Source: CAVUOA01 sp963742955 (lineage in GTDB: Bacteria; Bacteroidota; Ignavibacteria; Tepidaquicellales; OLB5). Taken from it: a stretch of 64,000 bases of DNA. Each line of letters opens with the position of its first letter. The first letter of the stretch is position 1. Position numbers and translations under genes: made by a program. A model generated the notes under the pieces. The model was given only the letters and a program-made list of their open reading frames with translations. It was not told the origin of the DNA and did no database searches. Below are positions 35,762 to 46,511 of the stretch, piece by piece. Where the stretch lies: the NCBI GenBank assembly GCA_963742955.1, contig CAVUOA010000008.1, positions 248,001 through 312,000 of the forward strand, read 5' to 3'.

Positions 35762-36295
35762 TTACATAGTTTTTAAAAATTCCAGCAGTTCGGAATAATT
35801 TTTACTTGGGTCTACTTTCGGATAAATCTTTCTTATAATCCCCTGCTTGTCTATAACAAATGTAACACGGGATGCCATGCCTATAATATTCAAAACTCCG
35901 TATTCTTTAGTAACAACTTTATCAGGGTCTGCAAGAAGTGTGAAATTCAGGTTTTCTTTTTCTTTAAACGACTTGTGTGAATCAACATTATCAACGCTCA
36001 CACCCAGAATTTTTGTATTATATTCATTAAACTTCTCAAGATTATCCCTGAAGTTGCATGCTTCTTTTGTACAGCCCGGGGTTTCATCTTTTGGATAGAA
36101 ATACAGAATTATATTAGACTTACCTTCGAAATCAGACAGTTTAACCGAGCTTCCATCATCAGAGGTTAAGGTAAAATCGGGTGCTTTATCGCCTTCCTTC
36201 AGTGTAATATCCTGCGCCTTGCATGAAAATAATGAAAAAAATGAAATCATAATTACAGGAACAACTTTTACAAAATGCATTATTTGACTACTCAT
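35762..36295 (-). CDS. Bcp-type peroxiredoxin, predicted lipoprotein
   Basis: It reduces hydroperoxides with a thiol cysteine. The AhpC/TSA fold shows DKAPDFTLTSDDGSSVKLSDF, then YPKDETPGCTKEACNFRD, with the peroxidatic cysteine in PGCT and the resolving cysteine five residues later, as in Bcp/PrxQ. An N-terminal hydrophobic stretch ends FSLFSC, a lipobox, so the protein is probably anchored in the periplasm. This is unusual for Bcp but known in this group. I start at the ATG at 36295 (MSSQIMHF); an ATG at 36280 also fits. The divergent SppA gene begins at 36371. Confidence 0.88.
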   Translation of the reverse strand: MSSQIMHFVKVVPVIMISFFSLFSCKAQDITLKEGDKAPDFTLTSDDGSSVKLSDFEGKSNIILYFYPKDETPGCTKEACNFRDNLEKFNEYNTKILGVSVDNVDSHKSFKEKENLNFTLLADPDKVVTKEYGVLNIIGMASRVTFVIDKQGIIRKIYPKVDPSKNYSELLEFLKTM

Positions 36296-36370
36296 AAGTA
36301 TTAATAAGTAATATATTTGTTCAAAACACGAAGGAACATCCTTTTCATTAATCAAGTAAACCAAAAGGTT

Positions 36371-38917
36371 ATGAAAAAAAATCCCATTACAATAATATTT
36401 TTTTTCACACTCTTATTTTCCATTAACTTACGCTCGCAGGATTTCAATTTATTTAACCCGAGTAATGAAATTTACCTCTTCTCTGCTTATGATGAGGGGG
36501 CAAATGCGTTCCGTTATAATCCCGCTGTGCTGGGACTCGGTCACAGGCTGAATGCGGCTGTAAATATTTTCCTGAAGAATCATGGAGACGGAACCGGGCT
36601 TGATGAGTTTGATTTTTTGGCAAATGCAGGCTCTTTCGGGTTTGCTTACAGAAATGCTCTCGCACAGAAATACAGCAGCCAATCCGTAATGTACCCTGAT
36701 TATCATATTAATGTTAACAGCTTCAATATCGGCTTTGGCGCGGGGAACAAAACATTTTCTGCGGGAATACAAATGGAATGGTTCCGCCAGGCATTAAATT
36801 ATGATTTCCCGCTTTATAATTTAGCAAATAACAAGGCCGATACACGGTTTAAGTTCGGGTTAGGAATGCTTTACAGACCTATGAAGTTCTTATCTACCGC
36901 TTTCACATATAAAAGCGGAGAATCTATTTATCCGAACGATAACCCCTGCAGCAGGTACACTCTCGGCGCTGCTGTACGTCCTTTGGTTAAAGATATATTG
37001 ACTGCTATGCTCGATTTTGGAGTTATCCCATATACAAACAGAGGATTTTTTGAAGACCACATAATAAAATTAGGCGTTGACTTTAAACCTGCAAAAGGCT
37101 TTCATGTTTTCGGCAGCTTTACGAGATATAATTCAGGCACAATAAGCGATTATGTTAACCTCGGTATCAGGTACGATTTGCCTAACTTCAGCGCAAGATA
37201 TACAAACTCGTTTAATAAGTTTACAGATAGAAGCAATTCGTTCACATCTTACAAAACTGCCGGGCAGCAGATATCTCTTTCATTTAATCTCGAAAAAAGA
37301 GAATCAATTATTAAACCTCAAAAAAGGGTATTTGAATTGACGCTCTCAGGTTCCCAGCAGGATTATAACACGGAAGACGTTTTCTTCGGCATACTGGGCA
37401 AAGGAAAACGAAGCATACACGAAACTATTGCCGATATTGATTATGCCGCGCATGATAATGAAGTTTCGGGAATGCTGCTGAAAATCTATCCGCTCTCGGG
37501 AGGAATGATTTTTGAACCCAATGCTGCTGTGGAAGAGCTGACCGGCTCTCTGCAGCGCTTCAGGAAAACAGGAAAGAAAATTACCGTTTATTTACCCGAA
37601 GGCGCAGGCACTTCGGAATATTATCTTGCCACATTCGGAGATAAAATAATCATGCCTGAAGAAGCGGTAATGTCATACGGTTTAACAATTCAGGTTATTA
37701 ACTTCAGACAATTTCTTGAAAAATACGGCATAGAGCTTCAGAATTTCCACGCCGGAAAATATAAGCTGACGTTCCAAGGTTTGCTCGATTCGTCAACTGC
37801 CGAAGGCAAAGAAGTTATTAACAGAATCCTTGATGTTGTTTACGATAAAATGCTTTCAAGAATCACCAAAAGCAGAAACCTTGTGCTTGATGATTACATG
37901 AAGATGAAGCTTTCACAGCCGCTTGTAGGCAGGGAGGCTAAACGTTTGGGACTAATTGACGAAAACGGCTGGGAACCGGATGCAGAAAAAATTGCTGAAA
38001 ACCAATCAGGTACCGGAAAAACAATTTCTTCAATCAACCGCAGTGTATGGGATGACGAGTGGAGCGAACCCGGCGAAATTGCAATTGTGGGAGTTTACTC
38101 TTCCATCACAAGCGGTGAAAGCCAGGCTCCTGACCCGGTCCGGATTCCATTCTTAAGCGGCGGACGCTCAACCGGTTCTGAAACAGTTGTAAGACAGCTC
38201 GAAGACGCTTTTTCGAATCCAAGCGTAAAAGTTGTTATACTCAGAGTTGATTCCGGCGGAGGTTCTGCTCTTGCCTCCGCAGAAATTAATGCTGCAATTA
38301 TAAGGCTAAAGAAAAAATATAATAAGCCTCTGCTTGTATCAATGGGCGGAGCTGCTGCATCAGGCGGTTATTATGTTTCTGTCAGCGCTGATAAAATATT
38401 CTGCGATGAGCTTACCATTACCGGAAGTATCGGTGTATGGGGTTCGATTCCCAATTTAGACAGCCTGCTTGAACAGCAAAAAATAAAAGTCGAAACCTAC
38501 AAACGCGGAGAAAATTCAGATATAAATACTTATACGAGAAAACTCAACGAACAGGAAATTGAAATCATTCAGGGTATTATTGATTTTTATTATGACAGGT
38601 TTATAGATGCAATTACTGAAGGCAGACAGCTTACCAGGGATGAAGCCGAGCAGGTTGCCCAGGGCAGGGTATGGCTGGGAACCGATGCATTCAACAAGCG
38701 CCTTGTTGATGAAATCGGCGGTCTGTATGAAACTGTTAAGTATGCAAAAGAGATTGGTAAGCTCGGAAACAGGTATAAGCTGGTTTACTACGCCGTGCCG
38801 GGCGGAAATAAAATAGATGAAATTGTTACTGCATCTGTTACCGGCTATTTACAGAAAAACCTTTTAAAACTTCTTGGATTTGATGAAAACAGCAATTTAC
38901 CTGATATTAAATATTAA
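36371..38917 (+). CDS. SppA-type protease with N-terminal outer-membrane barrel-like domain
   Basis: 848 residues from the ATG at 36371. A signal peptide (ITIIFFFTLLFSINLRSQ) is followed by about 290 residues of alternating strands (NEIYLFSAYDEGANAFRYNP, FGAGNKTFSAGIQMEW, RYTLGAAVRPL, VNLGIRYDLP), resembling outer-membrane beta-barrels. The remaining 540 residues are a tandem S49/SppA unit. The first half gives a lysine in AGKYKLTFQ (Lys465), matching the general base of E. coli SppA. The second half gives MGGAAASGGYYVSVSADKIF with Ser664 as nucleophile, then GSIGVWG. SppA normally clears cleaved signal peptides; the barrel suggests an outer-membrane setting here. Confidence 0.88.
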   Translation: MKKNPITIIFFFTLLFSINLRSQDFNLFNPSNEIYLFSAYDEGANAFRYNPAVLGLGHRLNAAVNIFLKNHGDGTGLDEFDFLANAGSFGFAYRNALAQKYSSQSVMYPDYHINVNSFNIGFGAGNKTFSAGIQMEWFRQALNYDFPLYNLANNKADTRFKFGLGMLYRPMKFLSTAFTYKSGESIYPNDNPCSRYTLGAAVRPLVKDILTAMLDFGVIPYTNRGFFEDHIIKLGVDFKPAKGFHVFGSFTRYNSGTISDYVNLGIRYDLPNFSARYTNSFNKFTDRSNSFTSYKTAGQQISLSFNLEKRESIIKPQKRVFELTLSGSQQDYNTEDVFFGILGKGKRSIHETIADIDYAAHDNEVSGMLLKIYPLSGGMIFEPNAAVEELTGSLQRFRKTGKKITVYLPEGAGTSEYYLATFGDKIIMPEEAVMSYGLTIQVINFRQFLEKYGIELQNFHAGKYKLTFQGLLDSSTAEGKEVINRILDVVYDKMLSRITKSRNLVLDDYMKMKLSQPLVGREAKRLGLIDENGWEPDAEKIAENQSGTGKTISSINRSVWDDEWSEPGEIAIVGVYSSITSGESQAPDPVRIPFLSGGRSTGSETVVRQLEDAFSNPSVKVVILRVDSGGGSALASAEINAAIIRLKKKYNKPLLVSMGGAAASGGYYVSVSADKIFCDELTITGSIGVWGSIPNLDSLLEQQKIKVETYKRGENSDINTYTRKLNEQEIEIIQGIIDFYYDRFIDAITEGRQLTRDEAEQVAQGRVWLGTDAFNKRLVDEIGGLYETVKYAKEIGKLGNRYKLVYYAVPGGNKIDEIVTASVTGYLQKNLLKLLGFDENSNLPDIKY

Positions 38918-38996
38918 AACCGTATTATTTATATTTAACTGGCTGTAATTTAAAAATACTTTTTGATATTTTATAGTTTATCGTTTAACAAATATT

Positions 38997-40602
38997 ATGA
39001 AAAAAATTTTACTGTCTGCTGCCCTTTTTATTTTTTCTTCAGGTTTCCTCTTTGCACAGCCCTTTCAGAATATACAGATAGATAATACCGGCAGTCCCGA
39101 GGAGCCTTCAATTTGTATAAATCCTAAGAATACAAATTACGTTGTAGCCGGCGCAAACATTAACTCTTATTATTATTCATCTAATGCCGGATTAAACTGG
39201 ACTGAAGGCGGGTTAACAGGCAGATACCAGGTTTGGGGTGACCCCTGCATGTCTGTTGATACGCTCGGAAATTTTTACTTTTTCCATCTTGTGAACGGAG
39301 ATTATTTTATTGACAGAATGGGATGCCATAAATCGTATGATAACGGAGATACATTATAATACTAATACAAGAGAAACATATTGGCAGAATAATCCTCCAA
39401 GAGCCGAACAGGATAAGGAATGGGCTGGTGTGGACTGGACTCACGGTCCCAGAGGAAACTGGATTTATGTAACATGGACTCAATTTGACCACTATGCAAG
39501 CAATTTACCAACAGACAGCTCCAGGATTTTATTTACCCGTTCAACAACCGAAGGTATTAGCTGGCTTGACCCCGGAACTATTATCAGCGGGCAATCAGGT
39601 ACATGCCTGGATGAGGATAACACTATGGAAGGAGCTGTACCATGCGTTGGTCCCAACGGAGATGTATATGTAGGCTGGGCGGGTCCTAAAATTCTTAATT
39701 CGCAGTATGGAATTTACTTTAATAAATCAACTGACGGAGGAGATACTTGGCTGCCTCAACCAATGTATATTGCAGACCAGCCCGGGGGATGGGATTACGG
39801 AATTAACGGAATATACCGCGCAAACGGTTTGCCAATTACCTGCTGTGATGTAAGTAATGGCCCTTACAGGGGAAATATATATATTAACTGGACGGATGAA
39901 GCCGGCGTTAATGACCATGATGTTGAACTCATTAAATCAACCAACGGAGGCTTAAACTGGAGTACAGTGAAAAGAGTAAATGATGACCCTCCCGGAAAAG
40001 AACAATTCTTCACATGGATGACCGTTGACCAGACAACAGGATATATTTATATTATTTTCTATGACAGAAGAAACTATACAAATAACCTCTCAACGGATGT
40101 GTATCTTGCGCGTTCAACAGACGGAGGAGATACCTTTGAAAACATGCTTGTCAGCGAATCGCCGTTTGTTCCAAATCAAGGCACTTTCTTCGGTGACTAC
40201 ACCAACATTACCGCTGCAAACGGAATTGTAAGACCTATTTGGGCAAGACTGAACAATAATAATCTAAGCATATGGACTGCAATAATTGACTTCCCTGTTA
40301 AAGTGGAGAATAATAACAATATCGCAAACAGTTATTTGCTCGAACAGAACTATCCAAATCCATTCAATCCGTCAACAACAATAAGGTTCAGTGTTCCGGG
40401 AAAGAACAGTTCTTCCGAACATGTTGTTTTAAAAATATATGATATCCTCGGCAAGGAAGCCGCTGTACTTGTTAACAGCAATTTAAGCGGCGGGACTTAT
40501 GAAATAAACTGGAATGCCGAAAATTTCTCAAGCGGGGTTTATTTTTACAAGCTCACTGCAGGAAATTTCACGGAAACTAAAAAAATGATTTTATCTAAAT
40601 AA
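38997..40602 (+). CDS. Asp-box secreted protein with T9SS domain, array member 1, one frameshift
   Basis: The signal peptide MKKILLSAALFIFSSGFLFAQ is followed by SPEEPSICINPKNTNYVVAGANI. The frame breaks near 39340-39360 and continues DKEWAGVDWTHGPRGNWIYVTW, GPNGDVYVGWAGP, several Asp boxes (STDGGDTW, STNGGLNW) and FFGDYTNITAANG. The end is a T9SS domain, from LEQNYPNPFNPSTT to TETKKMILSK. The repaired length is about 535 residues. It is a paralogue of the next two genes. The propeller fold suggests binding or hydrolysis of surface glycans, unproven. Confidence 0.85.
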
Positions 40603-40649
40603 ATGGTTCTATAAATAATATAATTGTCTATCTATAACAAATCAATCTT

Positions 40650-42271
40650 ATGAAAACATTTTTATTAATTATTACTTTAATTTTCACAATATCAGGAATT
40701 CTTTATTCCCAGCCATATACAAATATTATGGTAAGCAACACGAATTCACCAGAAGAAGTATCAATATGTATTAATCCTAAAAACACTAACCAGATTGTGG
40801 CGGGCGCTAATATCAATAATTACTATTATTCTTCAAATTCAGGTTTTAACTGGACAAGCGGTATACTTAATTCTTCATACACGGTTTGGGGAGATGATTG
40901 TATAATCAGTGATACATTAGGAAATTTTTATTATTGGCATCTGACTGACTGGGGAACAAATCTTGACAAAATAGTTTGTCAGAAATCAACCAATGCAGGC
41001 ATGACGTGGTCGAATGGTACATATACAATAAGCAATCAGCCTAAAATGCAGGATAAAGAATGGGCATGTGTTGACTGGACTCACGGACCCCGCGGAAACT
41101 GGATATACGTTACCTGGACACAGTTTGATGATTATGGAGTAACAAATCCATTAGACAGTTCAAATATACTTTTTTCGCGTTCGACCGATGCAGGTTTAAC
41201 ATGGAGCCCATGGCTCAGAATAAACAAAATGGGAGGAGATTGCTACGATGGAGATAACACAGTTGAAGGCGCAGTGCCTGCGGTTGGACCGAACGGGGAA
41301 GTTTATGTTGCCTGGGCAGGTCCATTGGTCAGAAATACACAGCTTGGAATTTTCTTCGATAAGTCAACTGACGGTGGTACTACATGGCTTGCTAATGACA
41401 TCTATGTCTGTAATCAAAGAGGCGGCTGGGATGTTGGACCGGGGAATTCTACAGGGTACGGTATAAAAGGCATCAACAGGGCTAACGGATTGCCGATTAC
41501 AGTATGTGATATAAGCAACGGTCCCTACAGAGGAAATATTTATGTCAACTACGTGGATTCGGCAGCGCCTGCCGACAGAGATGTTATGCTTGTCAAATCA
41601 ACAAATGGCGGTTTAAACTGGAGTACACCGGTAAGAGTTAATGATGATGCCCCCGGCAAAGAACAATTCTTTACATGGATGACCGTTGACCAGACAACAG
41701 GTTATCTGTATTTTGTTTTTTATGACAGGAGAAATTATACATATCCCGATTTGAGTACAGATGTTTATATGGCACGCTCGACTGATGGAGGAAATACATT
41801 TACTAATTTTGTTGTAAGTTCGTCACCTTTTATACCAAACTACCAGGTATTTTTCGGTGATTACATAGGTATTACCGCCGCAAACGGAGATTGTAAGACC
41901 TATTCTGGATGAGACTAAGCAGCGGTAATCTTAGTGCATGGACGGCAATAGTAGATTTCCCTGTTGCAGTCGAAAATGAGAACAACAAAATTCCTGAGAC
42001 ATATAGTCTAAGTCAAAATTTCCCGAACCCGTTTAATCCGTCTACAACGATTAAGTTTACTGTTCCAAAATCGGCAAATCCTTCAGACCGGGTGACATTA
42101 AAAGTATATGACATGCTTGGTAAGGATATTGCAACATTGGTTAATGAAGACCTCAGTGCAGGAACATATCAGTTTGAATGGAATGCTGCAAACCTTGCAA
42201 GCGGTGTTTATTTTTACAGGCTCACAAGCGGCGCTTTTACGGAAACAAAGAAGATGATACTTTCTAAATAA
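40650..42271 (+). CDS. Asp-box secreted protein with T9SS domain, array member 2, frameshifted near the end
   Basis: The signal peptide ends near LYSQ. The propeller closely matches member 1: SPEEVSICINPKNTNQIVAG, DKEWACVDWTHGPRGNWIYV, GPNGEVYVAWAGP, PGKEQFFTWMTVDQTTGYLY. The frame is lost at about 41890-41912 and resumes RLSSGNLSAWTAIVDFPV, then LSQNFPNPFNPSTT through TETKKMILSK, the sorting domain. The break falls exactly between propeller and sorting domain, so it could separate the cargo from its export signal if real. Confidence 0.85.
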
Positions 42272-42306
42272 AATATATAGCGGGTTCAATCAAGATTTAT
42301 TATATT

Positions 42307-42332
42307 AACAGGGGGTTTTAAATACCCCCTGT
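42307..42332 (+). terminator. Intrinsic terminator
   Basis: AACAGGGGGT-TTTAAAT-ACCCCCTGTT followed by a T-rich run, 36 bases after array member 2. Confidence 0.85.
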
Positions 42333-42372
42333 TTTGTTTTGTACTTTTTATTTGAAAATCAATTAATAATAA

Positions 42373-43647
42373 ATGAAAATTTATTTTACAATCTTAGCCC
42401 TTCTTATTTGCTCAGTATCCTATTCTCAATACAAAAATATAACGGTCAACGATAAAAGCAACCGCCCCAACGAAACCAGCATTGCCATCAACCCGCTAAA
42501 CCCTCTTAATCTTGTTGCGGGAGCAAACATCAGCAATTATTATTATTCAACTGACGGAGGTAATACATGGGTATGCGGAACATTAAAATCAAAAGAATAC
42601 GGTGTTTGGGGTGACCCGTGTTTGATTTTCGATTCAAAAGGAAATTCATATTTCTTCCACCTTGCAGTACCTTCATTTGATAAATTTATTGATAGAATCG
42701 TTTGCCAGAAATCAACCGATGGAGGAAATTCATGGTATGAGCCGGGAACCTATACCGGACACAATCCTCCAAAACAGCAGGATAAAGAATGGGCAATCGC
42801 TGACCCTTTCAGGAAAGATTATATATATGTTTCATGGACCCAGTTCGATAAATATGAAAGCACTAAACCGGGTGACAGTTCAAATATTATGTTTTCATAC
42901 TCAAGTGATGCCGGAAATTCATGGAGCCCTGCAATAAGAATAAACCAAAACGCGGGCGATTGCCACGATTCAAGCAACACTGTAGAAGGGGCCGTACCAT
43001 GCGTTGGACCTAACGGAGAAATATATGCCGGCTGGTCAGGACCTCTGGGGATTATATTTAATAAATCAACTGATGGAGGAAAAACATGGCTTAGTGAAGA
43101 TAAACTTGTCTGCGAATCCCCCGGCGGATGGTGTTACGATATCGAGGGATTGTGGAGATGCAACGGGCTGCCTTGTACAGCATGTGATATAAGCAACTCA
43201 CCTTACAAAGGAAATATCTATATTAATTTCTCTGACCGCCGTTATGGTGAAAATGATGTTGATATATTTCTTGCTAAATCGACTGACGGAGGCAATACAT
43301 GGGTAGAACCGGTAAGGGTTAACACAGATGCGCAGGGTAATAAAAAACAGCAGTTCATGAGCTGGATGTCGGTTGACCCCTTAACCGGAAATGTATATAT
43401 TATTTTCTATGACAGAAGGAATTATAATGATACGAAAACAGATGTTTATCTGGCACGTTCAACCGACGGGGGAAGCACATTCAGGAATATTAATATTTCC
43501 GAAAAACCGTTTATTCCGACTGACGATATTTTCTTTGGTGATTATACAGGGATAGACGCAAGAAACGATTTTGCCGCTTGTATATGGACAAGAATGGATA
43601 AAGGAATACTTTCCGTGCAATACGCGGGAATTAATTTTAAAGAATGA
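42373..43647 (+). CDS. Asp-box secreted protein without sorting domain, array member 3
   Basis: 424 residues; signal peptide MKIYFTILALLICSVSYSQ. The propeller is the same type: RPNETSIAINPLNPLNLVAGANI, STDGGNTWV, DKEWAIADPFRKDYIYVSW, EGAVPCVGPNGEIYAGW, STDGGSTF. It ends LSVQYAGINFKE, where the paralogues continue into the T9SS domain, so it lacks the export signal. It could stay in the periplasm, use another route, or be a truncated duplicate. It is set apart from member 2 by a terminator. Confidence 0.87.
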   Translation: MKIYFTILALLICSVSYSQYKNITVNDKSNRPNETSIAINPLNPLNLVAGANISNYYYSTDGGNTWVCGTLKSKEYGVWGDPCLIFDSKGNSYFFHLAVPSFDKFIDRIVCQKSTDGGNSWYEPGTYTGHNPPKQQDKEWAIADPFRKDYIYVSWTQFDKYESTKPGDSSNIMFSYSSDAGNSWSPAIRINQNAGDCHDSSNTVEGAVPCVGPNGEIYAGWSGPLGIIFNKSTDGGKTWLSEDKLVCESPGGWCYDIEGLWRCNGLPCTACDISNSPYKGNIYINFSDRRYGENDVDIFLAKSTDGGNTWVEPVRVNTDAQGNKKQQFMSWMSVDPLTGNVYIIFYDRRNYNDTKTDVYLARSTDGGSTFRNINISEKPFIPTDDIFFGDYTGIDARNDFAACIWTRMDKGILSVQYAGINFKE

Positions 43648-43672
43648 AGAAATTCTGATTAATAAATTAAAA

Positions 43673-43738
43673 TTTGTCATGCTGAACTTATTTCAGCATC
43701 TGTATATTAGACCCTGAAACAAGTTCAGGGTGACAAAA
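43673..43738. repeat. Double palindromic repeat
   Basis: TTGTCATGCTGAACTTATTT... and GACCCTGAAACAAG/TTCAGGGTGACAA form two hairpins with inverted ends. The second hairpin recurs at 27302-27322. Confidence 0.7.
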
Positions 43739-43835
43739 GTATTACTTTCAATTCAATCTTCTTTGTATGTTTTTTTAAAGGTTTTTTGAGTAAAATTGAA
43801 TGGACTTCCTAATAATTTAACTTTTTCATCTGCAA

Positions 43836-45583
43836 TTGGCTGAAGATACAGAATTAAATAAAGAATACCTTGTAACAGCGCGCAAGTGGAGACCGAGAGT
43901 ATTTTCCGATGTCTCCTCTCAGGATTTTATTACAAAGACCCTTCAGAATGCTATAAAGAACAACCGGATTTCGCACGCTTATTTATTTTCGGGTCCACGA
44001 GGCGTTGGTAAAACAACTGTTGCAAGAATATTGGCTAAATCATTAAATTGCCTGCACCCGGATAAAAACGGTGACCCCGATAATACATGCGATAGCTGCA
44101 AAGAAATAGATAATGATAACCGTAACCACCCCGATGTTTTTGAAATAGACGGCGCCTCAAACCGTAACATAGAAGATGTGAGAGAGCTGAAAGAAAAAGT
44201 TAAGTACGGTCCCATCCGTTCACGCTATAAAATATTCATAATAGATGAAGTACATATGCTTACCGGCGCATCGTTTAATGCTCTGCTGAAAACTCTTGAG
44301 GAACCGCCGCATTATGTTGTATTCATCTTTGCTACCACAGCTCCTGAAAGAGTTCCGCTTACGATTCTTGGCCGATGCCAGAAATTCGATTTTAAGCGCC
44401 TTACAATCGATGAAATAAAATCACGCCTTAAATTTATTGCGGGTGAAGAAAAAATTAAGATTGATGACGAATCATTATTCTTTATCTCCAAGAAAGGTGA
44501 CGGCTCTATGCGTGATGCGCAGGGGCTGCTCGATATGTCCGCTTCCTACTGCAATAATAATATTACTTTCGATAAGCTGAAAGAATTCTTCAATCTCGCC
44601 GAAAGCGATGTGTATTTCAATATAACCGAATATATAAAAGCAAAAGACGGACACGGACTGCTCACATACTTCGATGAACTGATGAACCGCGGGCTATGAT
44701 TTACAGACATTTCTTGACGGGTTGACCGGGCATTACCGCAACCTGCTTATTGTTTCTTCAACTAACTCGGTTGAGCTGATTGTTGAAGCGGAATCAGTCA
44801 AAGCAAAAATACCAGAACAGCATCGGAAGATATTCCCAGATTGAAATTATAAATTCACTTAAACTGATTCTTCAGACCGAATATACATTCAAATATTCTT
44901 CAAACCAGAGGACACTGATAGAAGCTCTTCTTATCGAGCTGATTAAATTCACCGATACAAAAGAAATATCGGAAATTATTAAAGAGCTTCAGGAATTGAA
45001 AGACGGCTCAAAAAAAAATGATTTTAACGAATTAACCGAAAGCAAAAACCAACAAGCATCGGGTTCTGAGCATACCGGGATTAACGAATCAAAGACAACC
45101 GAATCAAAGTCAGCTGAATTAAGAGTAAAAGAATCATTACCACCGGCAGCAGAGAAAACAAAAGGGAACAGAAAAGACAATGCACCCTCAAGTCCGGTCA
45201 GCTTAACAGCTGCATCGGGTGACCTGCAAACACACTGGATTACAATTGTTGACAGCATCAAAACCGAAAGGCACTGGGTATACACTCTTCTTAAAGAAAC
45301 ACGGTGCGAAGCCGATGAGAAAGGAAATTACATTATTAAAGTTATCGAACAGAGATACGATTCACTCAGCGATTATAAAGAATATTTGTCTGACAAGGTT
45401 TCAAGTTATTTCGGAGAACAGGTAAAGTTAAGCATTGCAAAATATTCGGAAAATAAATTCTCAGAGCCGTCAGTGAGTACAGGCCAGCCGGTCAGTCCCG
45501 CTAAAGAACAGGATTCTGAAAATTTGGAAAAAATTGAGTCATTCCTTAAAGACGAACTAAACGCAAAAGAAATCAGCCGCTGA
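43836..45583 (+). CDS. dnaX: DNA polymerase III subunit gamma/tau, two frameshifts
   Basis: This is the clamp-loader ATPase of the replisome. The N-terminal fragment starts at TTG 43836 and has ARKWRPRVFSDVSSQDFI, Walker A GPRGVGKTTVAR, a zinc module (CLHPDKNGDPDNTCDSC), IFIIDEVHMLTGASFNALLKTLEEPP and ATTAPERVPLTILGRCQ. The frame stops at 44699. YDLQTFLDGLTGHYRNLL then continues in another frame, and a third frame from about 44810 holds the tau-like tail to 45583. Neither break has a slippery A-run followed by a stem, so they look like indels rather than programmed frameshifting. The stop overlaps the start of the next gene. Confidence 0.9.
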
Positions 45584-46489
45584 TGAAACAAAAGTTTTCA
45601 GTACTTCCGTTAAAGCAAAATTTCCTGGCAATCGAAAAAGAATTTTCATCATTTAAAAATTCTAAAATAGTAATTCTCCCCTGCCCATACGAGAAAACCA
45701 CATCATACGGCAAAGGTACGTCTAAAGGCCCGGCGGCTATACTAAAGGCGTCTCATTATGTTGAGTTCTTTGATGAAGAAACGGAAAAAGAGGTTTGTTT
45801 TTCTCAGGGTATCGCAGTATTAAAACCGCTTGATTTCGGAAAGTTAACCGGCAAAAAAGCACTTGATTTAATTTACAAAAACGTATTCTGCATTAATTGA
45901 TGCAGGGAAATTTGTTATTACCCTCGGCGGCGAGCATTCAATATCCACGGCTCCCATAAAAGCGCATTTTGATGCTTACGGAGGACTTGAAGGAGGATTT
46001 TCAATCCTTCATTTTGACGCTCACAGTGATCTGCGTGATGAATATGAAGGAAGTAAATACTCACATGCAAGCTTTGCAGCACGGGTTGCTGAATTTACTG
46101 CAAATATTACACAGGTCGGAATCCGCGCTCAATGCAAAGAAGAATTTGAATTCATAAAAGAAAAAGGAATCAACACCTTTTATGCATACCAAATGCGGAA
46201 TTCGGGATTCGATAACTTATTGAGGAGTAAAATTATAGATACTCTTAATAAGAATGTTTACATTACATTTGATGTGGATTATTTTGACCCATCCATTATG
46301 CCCTCAACCGGAACTCCTGAACCAAACGGCTTTTACTGGGATGAGACTATGAAACTACTTAAGGACGTTTGTGAAAAAAGAAATGTGCTGGGTTTCGATG
46401 TGGTTGAGCTTGCCCCAAGAAAAGATTTTGCGTTCCCGGATTTCCTAACGGCGAAACTGATTTATAAGATTTTAAATTATAAGTTCTAA
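45583..46489 (+). CDS. speB: Agmatinase/arginase-family ureohydrolase, one frameshift
   Basis: The ATG at 45583 overlaps the dnaX stop. The first fragment has KIVILPCPYEKTTSYGKGTSKGPAAIL. The frame changes near 45890 and continues LIDAGKFVITLGGEHSISTAPI, ILHFDAHSDLRDEYEG, YITFDVDYFDPSIMPSTGTPEPNG and GFDVVELAP. GGEHS, DAHSD and DVDYFDP supply the histidine and aspartates that hold the two manganese ions. It probably hydrolyses agmatine to putrescine and urea, though other guanidino substrates are possible. Repaired length is about 300 residues. Confidence 0.88.
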
Positions 46490-46511
46490 AATAGTTTTAT
46501 AAATCAAACCG

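Noticed and set aside
38997..43647. Active exo-sialidases
   Set aside because: Asp boxes are clear, but the RIP/FRIP motif, arginine triad and Tyr/Glu pair of sialidases cannot be identified, so only a propeller fold is claimed.
44690..44820. Programmed frameshift in dnaX, as known in E. coli
   Set aside because: The break at 44692-44699 lacks a slippery A/G heptamer and following stem, and a second unrelated break occurs near 44810. Both fit sequence indels like those elsewhere in the window.
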